Source: Rhizobium sp. SG_E_25_P2
GTDB lineage: Bacteria; Pseudomonadota; Alphaproteobacteria; Rhizobiales; Rhizobiaceae
Assembly (NCBI RefSeq): GCF_029892285.1
Contig: NZ_JARXVM010000008.1
Coordinates: forward strand, 167,157-231,156
Direction of reading: 5' to 3'
Length of the DNA: 64,000 nucleotides
Shown here: positions 57,673-64,000 of the stretch, in pieces
Numbering within the stretch: position 1 is the first letter of the stretch
Layout of the letters: every line of letters starts with the position of its first letter
The notes under the pieces: generated by a model
The model's database searches: none
The model's input: only the letters and a program-made list of their open reading frames with translations
Told to the model about the DNA's origin: nothing
Position numbers and translations under genes: made by a program

Positions 57673-59112
57673 ATGACGATCCAGCAAGATAGGCCGCAGG
57701 CCGACGACGCCACGCAGGTGCTTGCCCTCACCACCCTGCTGGCCCGGCAGCAGGCGGCTTATCGGGCGGAGATGACGCCGTCGCTCGGCGCACGCCGCGA
57801 TCGGCTCGACCGGCTCGAAGCCATGCTCATTGCCCATCAGGACGAATTTGCCCGCGCCATCGACGCCGATTTCGGCCGCCGCGACGCCGTCGTCACCGGC
57901 CTTACCGAAACCATGACCGTGCGCGCCGCCATCCGCCATGCCCGGCGTCACCTGAAATCCTGGATGAAGCCGAAACGGGTCGGCGTCTCCTGGGCGTTCC
58001 AGCCTGGCCAGGCCAGGATCCAGCCACAGCCGCTCGGCGTCGTCGGCATCATCGCCCCGTGGAACTATCCGCTCCAACTCCTGTTGAACCCGCTGGTCGG
58101 CGCGCTGGCGGCCGGCAACCGCGCCATGCTGAAACCGTCTGAATACACGCCCGTCTTCGGCGAGGCGCTCCGCCGGGCGGTCGCAGGCGTTTTCCGGGAG
58201 GACGAGGTCGCCGTCGTCACCGGCGGAGCGGAGGTGGCCACAGCCTTCACCGCCCTGCCCTTCGATCACCTGATCTTCACAGGCTCGACCAGCGTCGGCC
58301 GTAAAGTCGCCGAAGCCGCTGGCCGCAACCTGACGCCGGTCACGCTCGAACTCGGCGGCAAGTCTCCCGCCATCATCGACAATTCGGCCGACATGAAACT
58401 GACGGCAAGCCGGCTGGCCTGGGGCAAACTGCTGAATTCCGGCCAGACCTGTGTCGCCCCTGATTATGTGCTGACCCCGCGCAACCGCCTTTCGGAAACG
58501 GTCGAGGCGCTGAAGGCGGCGATGCTGACCCAATATCCAAGCTTTGCCGGCAATCCCGATTACACCAGCATCATCGCGCCGCGCCATTACGAACGTCTGA
58601 AGCGCCTTGCGGCAGAAGCCGGGCAAGCCGGCGCCGAGGTGATCTGGTTGGGCGAACCCGACGACGCCAACCGCGTTCTGCCCCCCGCCCTGATTTTGGG
58701 CGCGACGCCCGACATGGCGGTCATGCGGGAAGAAATCTTTGGCCCGCTTCTTCCCGTACTGCCCTATGATGGCGTCGACGAGGCAATCGCGCGGGTCAAT
58801 GACGGCGACCGCCCGCTGGCCCTCTACTGGTTCGGCGCAGACGCCGGCGCCCGCGAAAAGATCCTGGAAAACACCATCTCCGGCGGCGTCACCATCAATG
58901 ACGTGATCCTGCATCTCGCCCAGGACGGCCTGCCCTTCGGCGGCGTCGGCGCGTCGGGTTACGGCCATTATCATGGCGAACACGGCTTCCGGGCGCTCAG
59001 CAAGGAAAAGCCGGTGTTCATCCAGTCGCGCTTTTCGGCGGGCGGGCTGCTTTATCCGCCCTATGGCGCCCTGGCCCGGCGAATGCTCGAAATTCTCAAA
59101 CGATTTTCGTAA
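57673..59112 (+). CDS. Coniferyl-aldehyde-dehydrogenase-type aldehyde dehydrogenase
   Basis: NAD(P)-dependent aldehyde dehydrogenase, 479 residues. It has the short N-terminus of class 3/CALDH enzymes (RRDRLDRLEAMLIAHQDEFARAIDADFGRR), VVGIIAPWNYPLQLLLNPLVGALAAGN, FTGSTSVGRKVAEAAGRNLTPVTLELGGKSPAII with the catalytic Glu, NSGQTCVAPDYVL with the nucleophile Cys, and EEIFGPLLPVLPY. CALDH oxidises coniferyl aldehyde to ferulate, but long-chain or other aldehydes are also accepted in the group. The gene is divergent from a LysR regulator. A GGAGGAGAC ribosome-binding site precedes it. Confidence 0.9.
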   Translation: MTIQQDRPQADDATQVLALTTLLARQQAAYRAEMTPSLGARRDRLDRLEAMLIAHQDEFARAIDADFGRRDAVVTGLTETMTVRAAIRHARRHLKSWMKPKRVGVSWAFQPGQARIQPQPLGVVGIIAPWNYPLQLLLNPLVGALAAGNRAMLKPSEYTPVFGEALRRAVAGVFREDEVAVVTGGAEVATAFTALPFDHLIFTGSTSVGRKVAEAAGRNLTPVTLELGGKSPAIIDNSADMKLTASRLAWGKLLNSGQTCVAPDYVLTPRNRLSETVEALKAAMLTQYPSFAGNPDYTSIIAPRHYERLKRLAAEAGQAGAEVIWLGEPDDANRVLPPALILGATPDMAVMREEIFGPLLPVLPYDGVDEAIARVNDGDRPLALYWFGADAGAREKILENTISGGVTINDVILHLAQDGLPFGGVGASGYGHYHGEHGFRALSKEKPVFIQSRFSAGGLLYPPYGALARRMLEILKRFS

Positions 59113-59237
59113 GCGCCACCCGAACTCCAGCGCGACGCTTCAATAATCCTGATGCCAAGGTTCACACATATTCGTTTGTCTTATGGGTGAGCCGGCGCGA
59201 TACTCCAACCGTCAGCAAAGCGGAAAGGAGCTTTATC

Positions 59238-59438
59238 ATGGCATTGTTCAGTCTCGACGCCGGTCACACCGGCTCTCGCAGCCTATTGGGGTCTTATCTC
59301 AGCCCCGTCACCACTCTTCTCGGCGGCCTTGCGAGCCGTTGGCGCGCTTATCGCGATTTGCAGGCGCTCGACCATGTTCCCTTCGACGTCATGAAGGATG
59401 TGGGTTTTCCGGGCGCGGAGCGAATGAATGAAAAGTGA
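59238..59438 (+). CDS. DUF1127-like small protein
   Basis: A 66-residue basic protein with the DUF1127/YjiS-like end LASRWRAYRDLQALDHVPFDVMKDVGFP. The start at 59238 (MALFSLDAGHT) follows AAAGGAG eight bases away. These small alphaproteobacterial proteins can bind RNA and influence phosphate and nitrogen physiology. A terminator follows. Confidence 0.8.
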   Translation: MALFSLDAGHTGSRSLLGSYLSPVTTLLGGLASRWRAYRDLQALDHVPFDVMKDVGFPGAERMNEK

Positions 59439-59462
59439 CGCCGCATGCCAGCATCGATATTG

Positions 59463-59496
59463 GGGATCCGGAAGCAAAACCGGATCCCTTTTTCTT
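59463..59496 (+). terminator. Terminator after the DUF1127-like gene
   Basis: Stem GGGATCCGG (59463-59471) and CCGGATCCC (59480-59488) followed by TTTTTCTTTT. Confidence 0.9.
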
Positions 59497-59675
59497 TTGG
59501 AGAAACCAATTTTCCTGTCGTGAATTTTCTGACCGTCGGCGCGAATATTTGCGTCGAAACATGGAACAAAAGATCCCTGCCGCAAAAAAGATAAAAACTG
59601 TCGCCCAAAGGCTATTGCAAAGTGACGCATTCAGACCACTTTGTTTCTCAGCGACAGACGAGGATTGACCCTGCC

Positions 59676-60722
59676 ATGCGGCCCGAAAGCTACTCCGTTA
59701 CCAAGAAGACCCAGCAGGTGAAGCGGACGATCGTCTTCTTCCTCGTGCCCAATTTCACCATGCTGCCCTTCTCCGCCGCCGTGGAGACGCTGCGCATCGC
59801 CAACCGCATGCTGGGCTATGAGGCCTATCAGTGGCGGCTCTGTTCGGTGGATGGACAGAAGGTTTACTCCTCCTCCGGCATCGGGCTGGAAGCCAAGACG
59901 TCGCTGATGGACGAGCGCAAGAACCTGACCGGCGAGGCCCGGCCCAATATGGTGCTGATCTGTTCGGGCATCTATGTCGAGGATTTCCGCAACAAGTCGG
60001 TCAACGCCTATCTGCGCGAAGTGTTCAATCGCGGCATCGCGGTCGGCAGCCTGTGCACCGGCGCGCATGTGCTGGCCCAGGCGGGTCTGCTCAACAACAA
60101 GCGCTGCGCCATTCACTGGGAAAACCTGCCGGGCTTCGCAGAGGCCTTCCCGCAGGCGGACGTTCATGCCGACCTGTTCGAAATCGACGGCAATGTCTAT
60201 ACCTGCGCGGGCGGCACCGCCTCGCTGGACATGATGCTCTATTTCATCCGTGAGGATTTCGGCGACAATCTCGTCAACCGTGTCTGCGAACAGCATCTGA
60301 CCGATCGCGTCCGCTCGGCCACCGACCGCCAGCGCCTACCCTTGCGCGCCCGCCTCGGCGTGCAGAATTCCAAGGTGCTTTCAATCATCGAGATCATGGA
60401 AAACAATCTCGCCGAACCGCTGTCGCTGGTCGACATCGCCGACAAAGCCGGCCTGTCGCGCCGTCAGATCGAGCGTTTGTTCCGCCAGGAAATGGGCCGT
60501 TCGCCGGCGCGCTATTATCTGGAAATCCGGCTTGATCGCGCTCGGCACCTGCTGGTGCAGTCGTCGATGCCGGTCGTCGAAGTCGCCGTCGCCTGCGGCT
60601 TCGTCTCGGCGTCGCATTTTTCGAAATGCTATCGCGAACTCTATGGCCGCTCGCCGCAGCAGGAACGCGCCGACCGCAAGCAACTCGCGACCATGCCCAG
60701 CGTCAACGGCGCTGTCATGTGA
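59676..60722 (+). CDS. GlxA/GbdR-like transcriptional regulator
   Basis: A 348-residue AraC-family activator with an N-terminal DJ-1/PfpI-like domain (TIVFFLVPNFTMLPFSAAVETLRIANRMLGYEAYQWRLCSVDG) whose nucleophile elbow reads GSLCTGAHVL, and two C-terminal helix-turn-helix motifs (LSLVDIADKAGLSRRQIERLFRQEMGRSPARYYLEIRL and VVEVAVACGFVSASHFSKCYRELYGRSP). This architecture is that of GbdR, the regulator of glycine betaine catabolism in pseudomonads, which would suit the demethylation genes in the window. The start at 59676 is chosen because the extra 18 residues upstream look non-conserved. The link is inferred. Confidence 0.87.
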   Translation: MRPESYSVTKKTQQVKRTIVFFLVPNFTMLPFSAAVETLRIANRMLGYEAYQWRLCSVDGQKVYSSSGIGLEAKTSLMDERKNLTGEARPNMVLICSGIYVEDFRNKSVNAYLREVFNRGIAVGSLCTGAHVLAQAGLLNNKRCAIHWENLPGFAEAFPQADVHADLFEIDGNVYTCAGGTASLDMMLYFIREDFGDNLVNRVCEQHLTDRVRSATDRQRLPLRARLGVQNSKVLSIIEIMENNLAEPLSLVDIADKAGLSRRQIERLFRQEMGRSPARYYLEIRLDRARHLLVQSSMPVVEVAVACGFVSASHFSKCYRELYGRSPQQERADRKQLATMPSVNGAVM

Positions 60723-60758
60723 CGTCTGGCGGCGGTCGATGGCAATCGGCCGCCCGGC

Positions 60759-62084
60759 TCAGGCCACCGCCATGCGCGCGACCTGACAGTCGGAAAACAC
60801 CCGGTCGCGGCCGGAATTCTTGGCCAGATAGAGATATTGGTCGGCGGCGTTGAGATAGTTGTCGAAGCTTTCCTCGTCGGTGATCGCCGCAAGGCCTATC
60901 GACACAGTGACGGAGATTTCCTCGTCGCCGACGACGATGCGGATGTCGCCGATATCCTGCCTCAGCTTTTCGCAGCAGTCGAGCGCCTGCTGCATTTCCA
61001 CCCCGACCAGCAGCACGCCGAATTCCTCGCCGCCGAGCCGCGCCGCCATATGCGGCGTGTTGGACACATGGTGCAAAAGACGCTTCGCCACGGCCTTCAG
61101 CACCACATCGCCCACCTCATGGCCATAGGTGTCGTTCAGGCGCTTGAAATGGTCGATGTCCATCAGTCCCATGGCCAGCGCCTGGCCCTGGCGCAGCCCC
61201 GTCTCGACAAGTTTTGGACCGCGATCGTAAAAATAGCGCCGGTTGTAGAGGTCGGTCAGATAGTCGCGCGACGCCATTCGCCGCAGCGAATGAATATGCG
61301 CCTGCAGCGCCAGCATGTGATCGATGCGGCCGAGCAGTTCCGAAGCAGTGACGGGCAGATGGACGAAATCATCGCCGCCGGAGCGGAAAAACTCCGCCAC
61401 GTCGCCATCGCGCGGTTGGGTCGAATAGCCGATGATCCGAAGTCGATCCTGGTGATAGCGCTGTTGCACGCGATCGATGAAAACCGCGCAGTCGGCCATG
61501 CCGGCATCCGCATCGATCAGCGCAAGTTGCACGCCCTCTGAATGATCGAGAATGCGCATGGCTTCGCTTTCGCGCGCCGCGACGATGAAGGGATGCGCGC
61601 CCCCACTCAAACTTTCCAGCAGCGGCGAGCGCGCGCCGCGCGCGTCATAGACCAGAATGGATGCGGACGCGTAGGACAAAAAACGCTCGACGGCGCGCAT
61701 CAGGAGATCGATCGACCCCGCCGAGCATTTGGCGACATAATCCACCACGTCCCTGGACAACAGTTCCTCGCGTTTGCGATCACTGGAAATCCCGCTGAAC
61801 ACGATCGAGGGAATGCCGCGGCTCATGACGAAATCCAGCGCCTCGCCATTGGCGGCGTCGGCCTGGCAAAGATCGAGAATGGCGAGGTCGAACCCGTCGC
61901 CTTCTTCTTCGACCAATCGCATGACGCCGGCAAAGGTCTGGCTGTGATAAACATCGCTGTTGAGACGACGCTCAAGGCGCTCGCGGATCGCGATGGAATA
62001 AAAACGGGTGTCCTCCACCAACAAAATACGGCCGGACCGCTTTGTTGCCGCGCTTCCTGCGCTTCGTGCCGGATCCCACAACAA
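60759..62084 (-). CDS. PleD-like response regulator with two receiver domains and GGDEF
   Basis: A 441-residue cytoplasmic diguanylate cyclase. Receiver 1 (residues 19-137) keeps RILLVEDTRFYS, the phosphoacceptor Asp in DLAILDLCQADA, SGIS and the Lys of VAKCS. Receiver 2 (140-260) is degenerate: LIDADAG, no clear acid pair. The GGDEF domain has DYLTDLYNRRYF, MDIDHFKRLNDTYGH and AARLGGEEFGVLL, intact. It shares its first receiver layout with the 62.4 kb protein. c-di-GMP output is expected on phosphorylation of receiver 1. Confidence 0.92.
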   Translation of the reverse strand: MLWDPARSAGSAATKRSGRILLVEDTRFYSIAIRERLERRLNSDVYHSQTFAGVMRLVEEEGDGFDLAILDLCQADAANGEALDFVMSRGIPSIVFSGISSDRKREELLSRDVVDYVAKCSAGSIDLLMRAVERFLSYASASILVYDARGARSPLLESLSGGAHPFIVAARESEAMRILDHSEGVQLALIDADAGMADCAVFIDRVQQRYHQDRLRIIGYSTQPRDGDVAEFFRSGGDDFVHLPVTASELLGRIDHMLALQAHIHSLRRMASRDYLTDLYNRRYFYDRGPKLVETGLRQGQALAMGLMDIDHFKRLNDTYGHEVGDVVLKAVAKRLLHHVSNTPHMAARLGGEEFGVLLVGVEMQQALDCCEKLRQDIGDIRIVVGDEEISVTVSIGLAAITDEESFDNYLNAADQYLYLAKNSGRDRVFSDCQVARMAVA

Positions 62085-62415
62085 TGACTGGGCCCATCCC
62101 CTAAAAAACGACCAATATCAGCCGCAATTGCAAATGCCGGGCTGCTTGCGGATCTGCATCCACAAATTGCGCCGATCACTTCATCATATGGTTGAAATAT
62201 GAGCGGTCATCTCTTAACGCTACGTTAAGCGCCTCGGGCGACCCGCTGGAAATACGAGCTTTTCCGCGAATGCCACCAAAAATGATCAGAGAAAACACAA
62301 TTTATAGGGGAGGCGCAACACCGGGGCCGCCGCGAGTTTATTTAATCATCAATAATACAGGCGATCAACGACCGGATCGGGTCTCCGTTCCGGTCCTCGA
62401 TGCCGATATCGTGGA
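62085..62415. other. Upstream region of the PleD-like gene
   Basis: About 330 bases, AT-rich for this genome, with no supported gene. It carries the promoter of the minus-strand PleD-like gene and lies after the stop of the double-receiver gene. No clear motif was identified. Confidence 0.4.
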
Positions 62416-63246
62416 TCAGGCGCGCTTCTTGCGCTCCAGCATGAAGCGCATCTGTGCGAGCGTATCGAGGTTCTGGTTGACGCGGCAGTAGAACTCTTCG
62501 TCAATGAAGGGGCGCAGCATGAAGTCGTTGCCGCCGGCCTTCAGGAAGCGGGCGGACAGCAGCCGGTCGGTGGACGAGGACACGCCGATGATGCGGATCT
62601 CGTTGGAACCGATATGTGAGCGAATCCGCCGCGTCAGTTCGAAACCGTCGATATCGGGCATGTTGTAGTCGGTGATGACGAGATTGATGTCGCGATTGGC
62701 TTTGAGGATTTCCAGCGCCTTCTGGCCGCAGTCGGCGACGCTGACCTTGAAATTGTAGCGCTTGAGACGGGTTGTGAGAAGCGCGCGCGCCGTCTGGCTG
62801 TCGTCGACGATCAGCACATGATGATGGTGATTGGTCAGAAACCGGCAGGCGGCCTCGACCAGCATGTCAACGGCGAAGACGCTGTCTTTGAGGATATAGT
62901 CGACGATCTGGTTGGCGAGCAGCTTGTCGCGCGTGGCGTCCTGCAATGTGCCGGTGAAGACAATGGTGGGAATGCCGACATCGACGAGATAGTTCAGCGC
63001 CTCGCCCTTTTCCGCCCCAGGCAGGTTCATGTTGGAGATCGCCAGCAGGATTTCCTCATCCGACGTCTCGTTGGCCTTCTGCATCTCCTCGAAATCGCGG
63101 CAGATTTCGACGTCGATCTCGAGCAACTCCTTCATCCGCTGCTTGATCATCGACGTAAACACCGCCGAGTCCTCGGCAACGATCACGCGGCTGCCCTTCA
63201 ACGACACGCCGGAATAGTGCATTCCGGAAACACCCAGGAAATCCAT
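62416..63246 (-). CDS. Double-receiver response regulator without output domain
   Basis: A 276-residue protein with two receiver domains and no DNA-binding or enzyme part. Receiver 1 (about 15-130) has RVIVAEDSAVFTS but Asn at the phosphoacceptor site (LAISNMNLPG), so it probably cannot be phosphorylated. Receiver 2 (about 142-265) is canonical: HVLIVDDSQTARALL, LVITDYNMPDIDGFEL, GVSSST and MLRPFI. The start at 63246 follows AAGGGG. It resembles the double-receiver front of the PleD-like protein nearby, and may act as a phosphate sink or adaptor. Confidence 0.88.
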   Translation of the reverse strand: MDFLGVSGMHYSGVSLKGSRVIVAEDSAVFTSMIKQRMKELLEIDVEICRDFEEMQKANETSDEEILLAISNMNLPGAEKGEALNYLVDVGIPTIVFTGTLQDATRDKLLANQIVDYILKDSVFAVDMLVEAACRFLTNHHHHVLIVDDSQTARALLTTRLKRYNFKVSVADCGQKALEILKANRDINLVITDYNMPDIDGFELTRRIRSHIGSNEIRIIGVSSSTDRLLSARFLKAGGNDFMLRPFIDEEFYCRVNQNLDTLAQMRFMLERKKRA

Positions 63247-63471
63247 AAAAGCCCCTTGTTTGGATAGCGCCCCTCTAAAACTGTCTAACAGCAAGCTTTT
63301 GACATTCGGTTAAGCAACGGCTGATGCACGGCGCGCGGGAGCTCGATTTGGCGCATAGGGATGGTTGTCGTGGATTTAACGTTACTGGCGGGTTATCGCC
63401 GGAGGGAGAGCGGCAAAAGCGGGGCGCAAGCTTATGTAGAGTAGCGAGATATAATAGCCGGCGCGCGACGC

Positions 63472-63786
63472 CTACCCCTCTTCCCCGTCAGCCCCCTTGA
63501 TCGGCAGCGCCGAGAGCTTCAACCCCATCGCCTTCATCAGCTTGAGAATGGTCGAAAATTCCGAATTGCCATTGTCGCCCAGCGCCTTGGTGAGGCTTTC
63601 GCGACCGAGACCGGCCTCCTCGGCCACCGCCGCCATGCCGAGCGATCGAGCGACCGTGTTGAGCGCCCGGCGGATTTCGGCGGCATCGCCTTCTTCCAGC
63701 GCCAAGGCCAGATAGTCGGCGCGCGCCTCGGCGCTGCCGAGATAATCGGCGGCGTCGAAACGGGGAAGATCTTTAATGGAGGTCAT
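63472..63786 (-). CDS. HI1420-type antidote protein
   Basis: A 104-residue antitoxin of the 'probable addiction module antidote' family. It reads LPRFDAADYLGSAEARADYLALALEEGDAAEIRRALNTVARSLGMAAVAEEAGLGRESLTKALGDNGNSEFSTILKLMKAMGLKL, with the Xre-like helix-turn-helix in the middle. In this family the toxin gene (RelE-like, HI1419 type) lies just upstream. Only a short fragment is visible here: a frame ending MYLMLAKRLAHESKDWPDDLH, which overlaps the antitoxin start, so the toxin appears truncated. Confidence 0.88.
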   Translation of the reverse strand: MTSIKDLPRFDAADYLGSAEARADYLALALEEGDAAEIRRALNTVARSLGMAAVAEEAGLGRESLTKALGDNGNSEFSTILKLMKAMGLKLSALPIKGADGEEG

Positions 63787-63855
63787 CGGGCCAGTCCTTC
63801 GATTCATGCGCCAGGCGCTTGGCGAGCATGAGATACATTCCGCCAAATGTAATTT
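63787..63855 (-). pseudogene. Remnant 3' end of a HI1419-type toxin gene
   Basis: On the minus strand, TFGGMYLMLAKRLAHESKDW runs into the antidote start in the -1 frame, ending PDDLH and TAA. It is preceded by an in-frame TAG at about 63864. The segment AKRLAHESKDW is compatible with the C-terminal end of RelE-type toxins of this module (AKxLAxxW), but the upstream part is gone. It might also be an independent leader peptide. Evidence is short. Confidence 0.35.
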
Positions 63856-63859
63856 GTTG

Positions 63860-64000
63860 CTACAACTCAGCAACCAAAAATAGCAGAAAACTCCATCAAA
63901 CTCATAAGTCATGACCTCCACCAAAGGTGGAGGTTTGAAACGCTGCGCTTGAACCGCTAGAAGCGGTTTTGCTATGTCTTAGTAGCTACGGTTAAAGAGG
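63860..64000. mobile_element. Possible IS200/IS605-type element end (hairpins at the window edge)
   Basis: Two strong hairpins lie close together: ACCTCCACC-AAA-GGTGGAGGT (63914-63934) and AACCGCT-AGA-AGCGGTT (63952-63968, followed by TTG). Subterminal palindromes of this kind are the ends recognised by TnpA/Y1 transposases of IS200/IS605 elements. The sequence stops before any transposase could be seen. The position, right after the truncated toxin reading frame, suggests that an insertion removed the toxin 5' end. Confidence 0.4.

Overview
This 64 kb window comes from the chromosome of an aerobic alphaproteobacterium, most likely of the order Hyphomicrobiales (rhizobia and relatives). The grounds are the high-GC, dense gene layout, the aerobic (CobN-type) cobalamin pathway, ExoD, DUF1127-like and entericidin-like small proteins, DUF1638 and 'virulence factor' genes, and palindromic repeats typical of that order. 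No tRNA, rRNA, CRISPR array, prophage or replication origin was recognised.

Region 1 (about 1-18.7 kb) is a cobalamin locus, mostly on the minus strand. It holds cobB (cut by the window edge), cobA, cobE, cobO, cobN, cobW, cobP/cobU, the cobalt uptake genes cbtA and cbtB, and cobQ. A long cobalamin riboswitch precedes cbtB and should control cbtB-cbtA-cobP-cobW-orf74-cobN-(phd)-cobO. The locus is interrupted by unrelated cargo: a nucleotidyltransferase flanked by repeats, a nucleoside hydrolase, a sulfotransferase, a TSUP transporter, a ParDE pair and a MerR/CDF metal-efflux pair. cobN itself carries two in-frame palindromic insertions.

Region 2 (18.7-29.6 kb) has a long AT-rich gap, a peptide/opine-type ABC transporter operon with a downstream aldo/keto reductase, a secreted PPC-repeat/RTX protein, a decayed ISAs1-type transposase and a DUF3313 lipoprotein.

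Region 3 (29.9-52.8 kb) contains a scattered corrinoid-dependent demethylation system. Its parts are a homocysteine methyltransferase (29.9 kb), a 4Fe-4S protein and a non-pyrrolysine MttB-family methyltransferase (38.2-40.6 kb), a corrinoid protein (43.4 kb), DUF1638 (44.4 kb), a 'virulence factor' protein, a methylene-THF reductase-like protein and a methyl-THF:corrinoid methyltransferase (46-48.2 kb), and a RACo-type corrinoid activator (50.8 kb). The likely flow, by inference, is: methylated amine (glycine betaine or a relative) to MttB homologue, to methyl-corrinoid protein, to tetrahydrofolate and/or homocysteine, with RACo re-reducing inactive Co(II). Four of these enzymes have Arg/Gly-rich tails. 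Interspersed are a GT41 glycosyltransferase, a vWA protein with an ECF sigma factor, two tandem EamA transporters, two toxin-antitoxin pairs, a c-di-GMP enzyme, ExoD and a Mn-catalase.

Region 4 (53-64 kb) has a membrane-anchored LAS-type peptidase-like protein, a second RTX protein, a LysR regulator divergent from an aldehyde dehydrogenase, a DUF1127-like protein, a GbdR-like GlxA/AraC regulator (a candidate regulator of betaine use), two paralogous double-receiver signalling proteins (one with GGDEF) and an HI1420-type antitoxin next to hairpins resembling an IS200/IS605 end.

The window therefore links B12 supply (cobalt uptake, riboswitch control, synthesis) with B12-consuming methyl transfer. 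Start codons were chosen by ribosome-binding sites and family homology read by eye; no database search was run.
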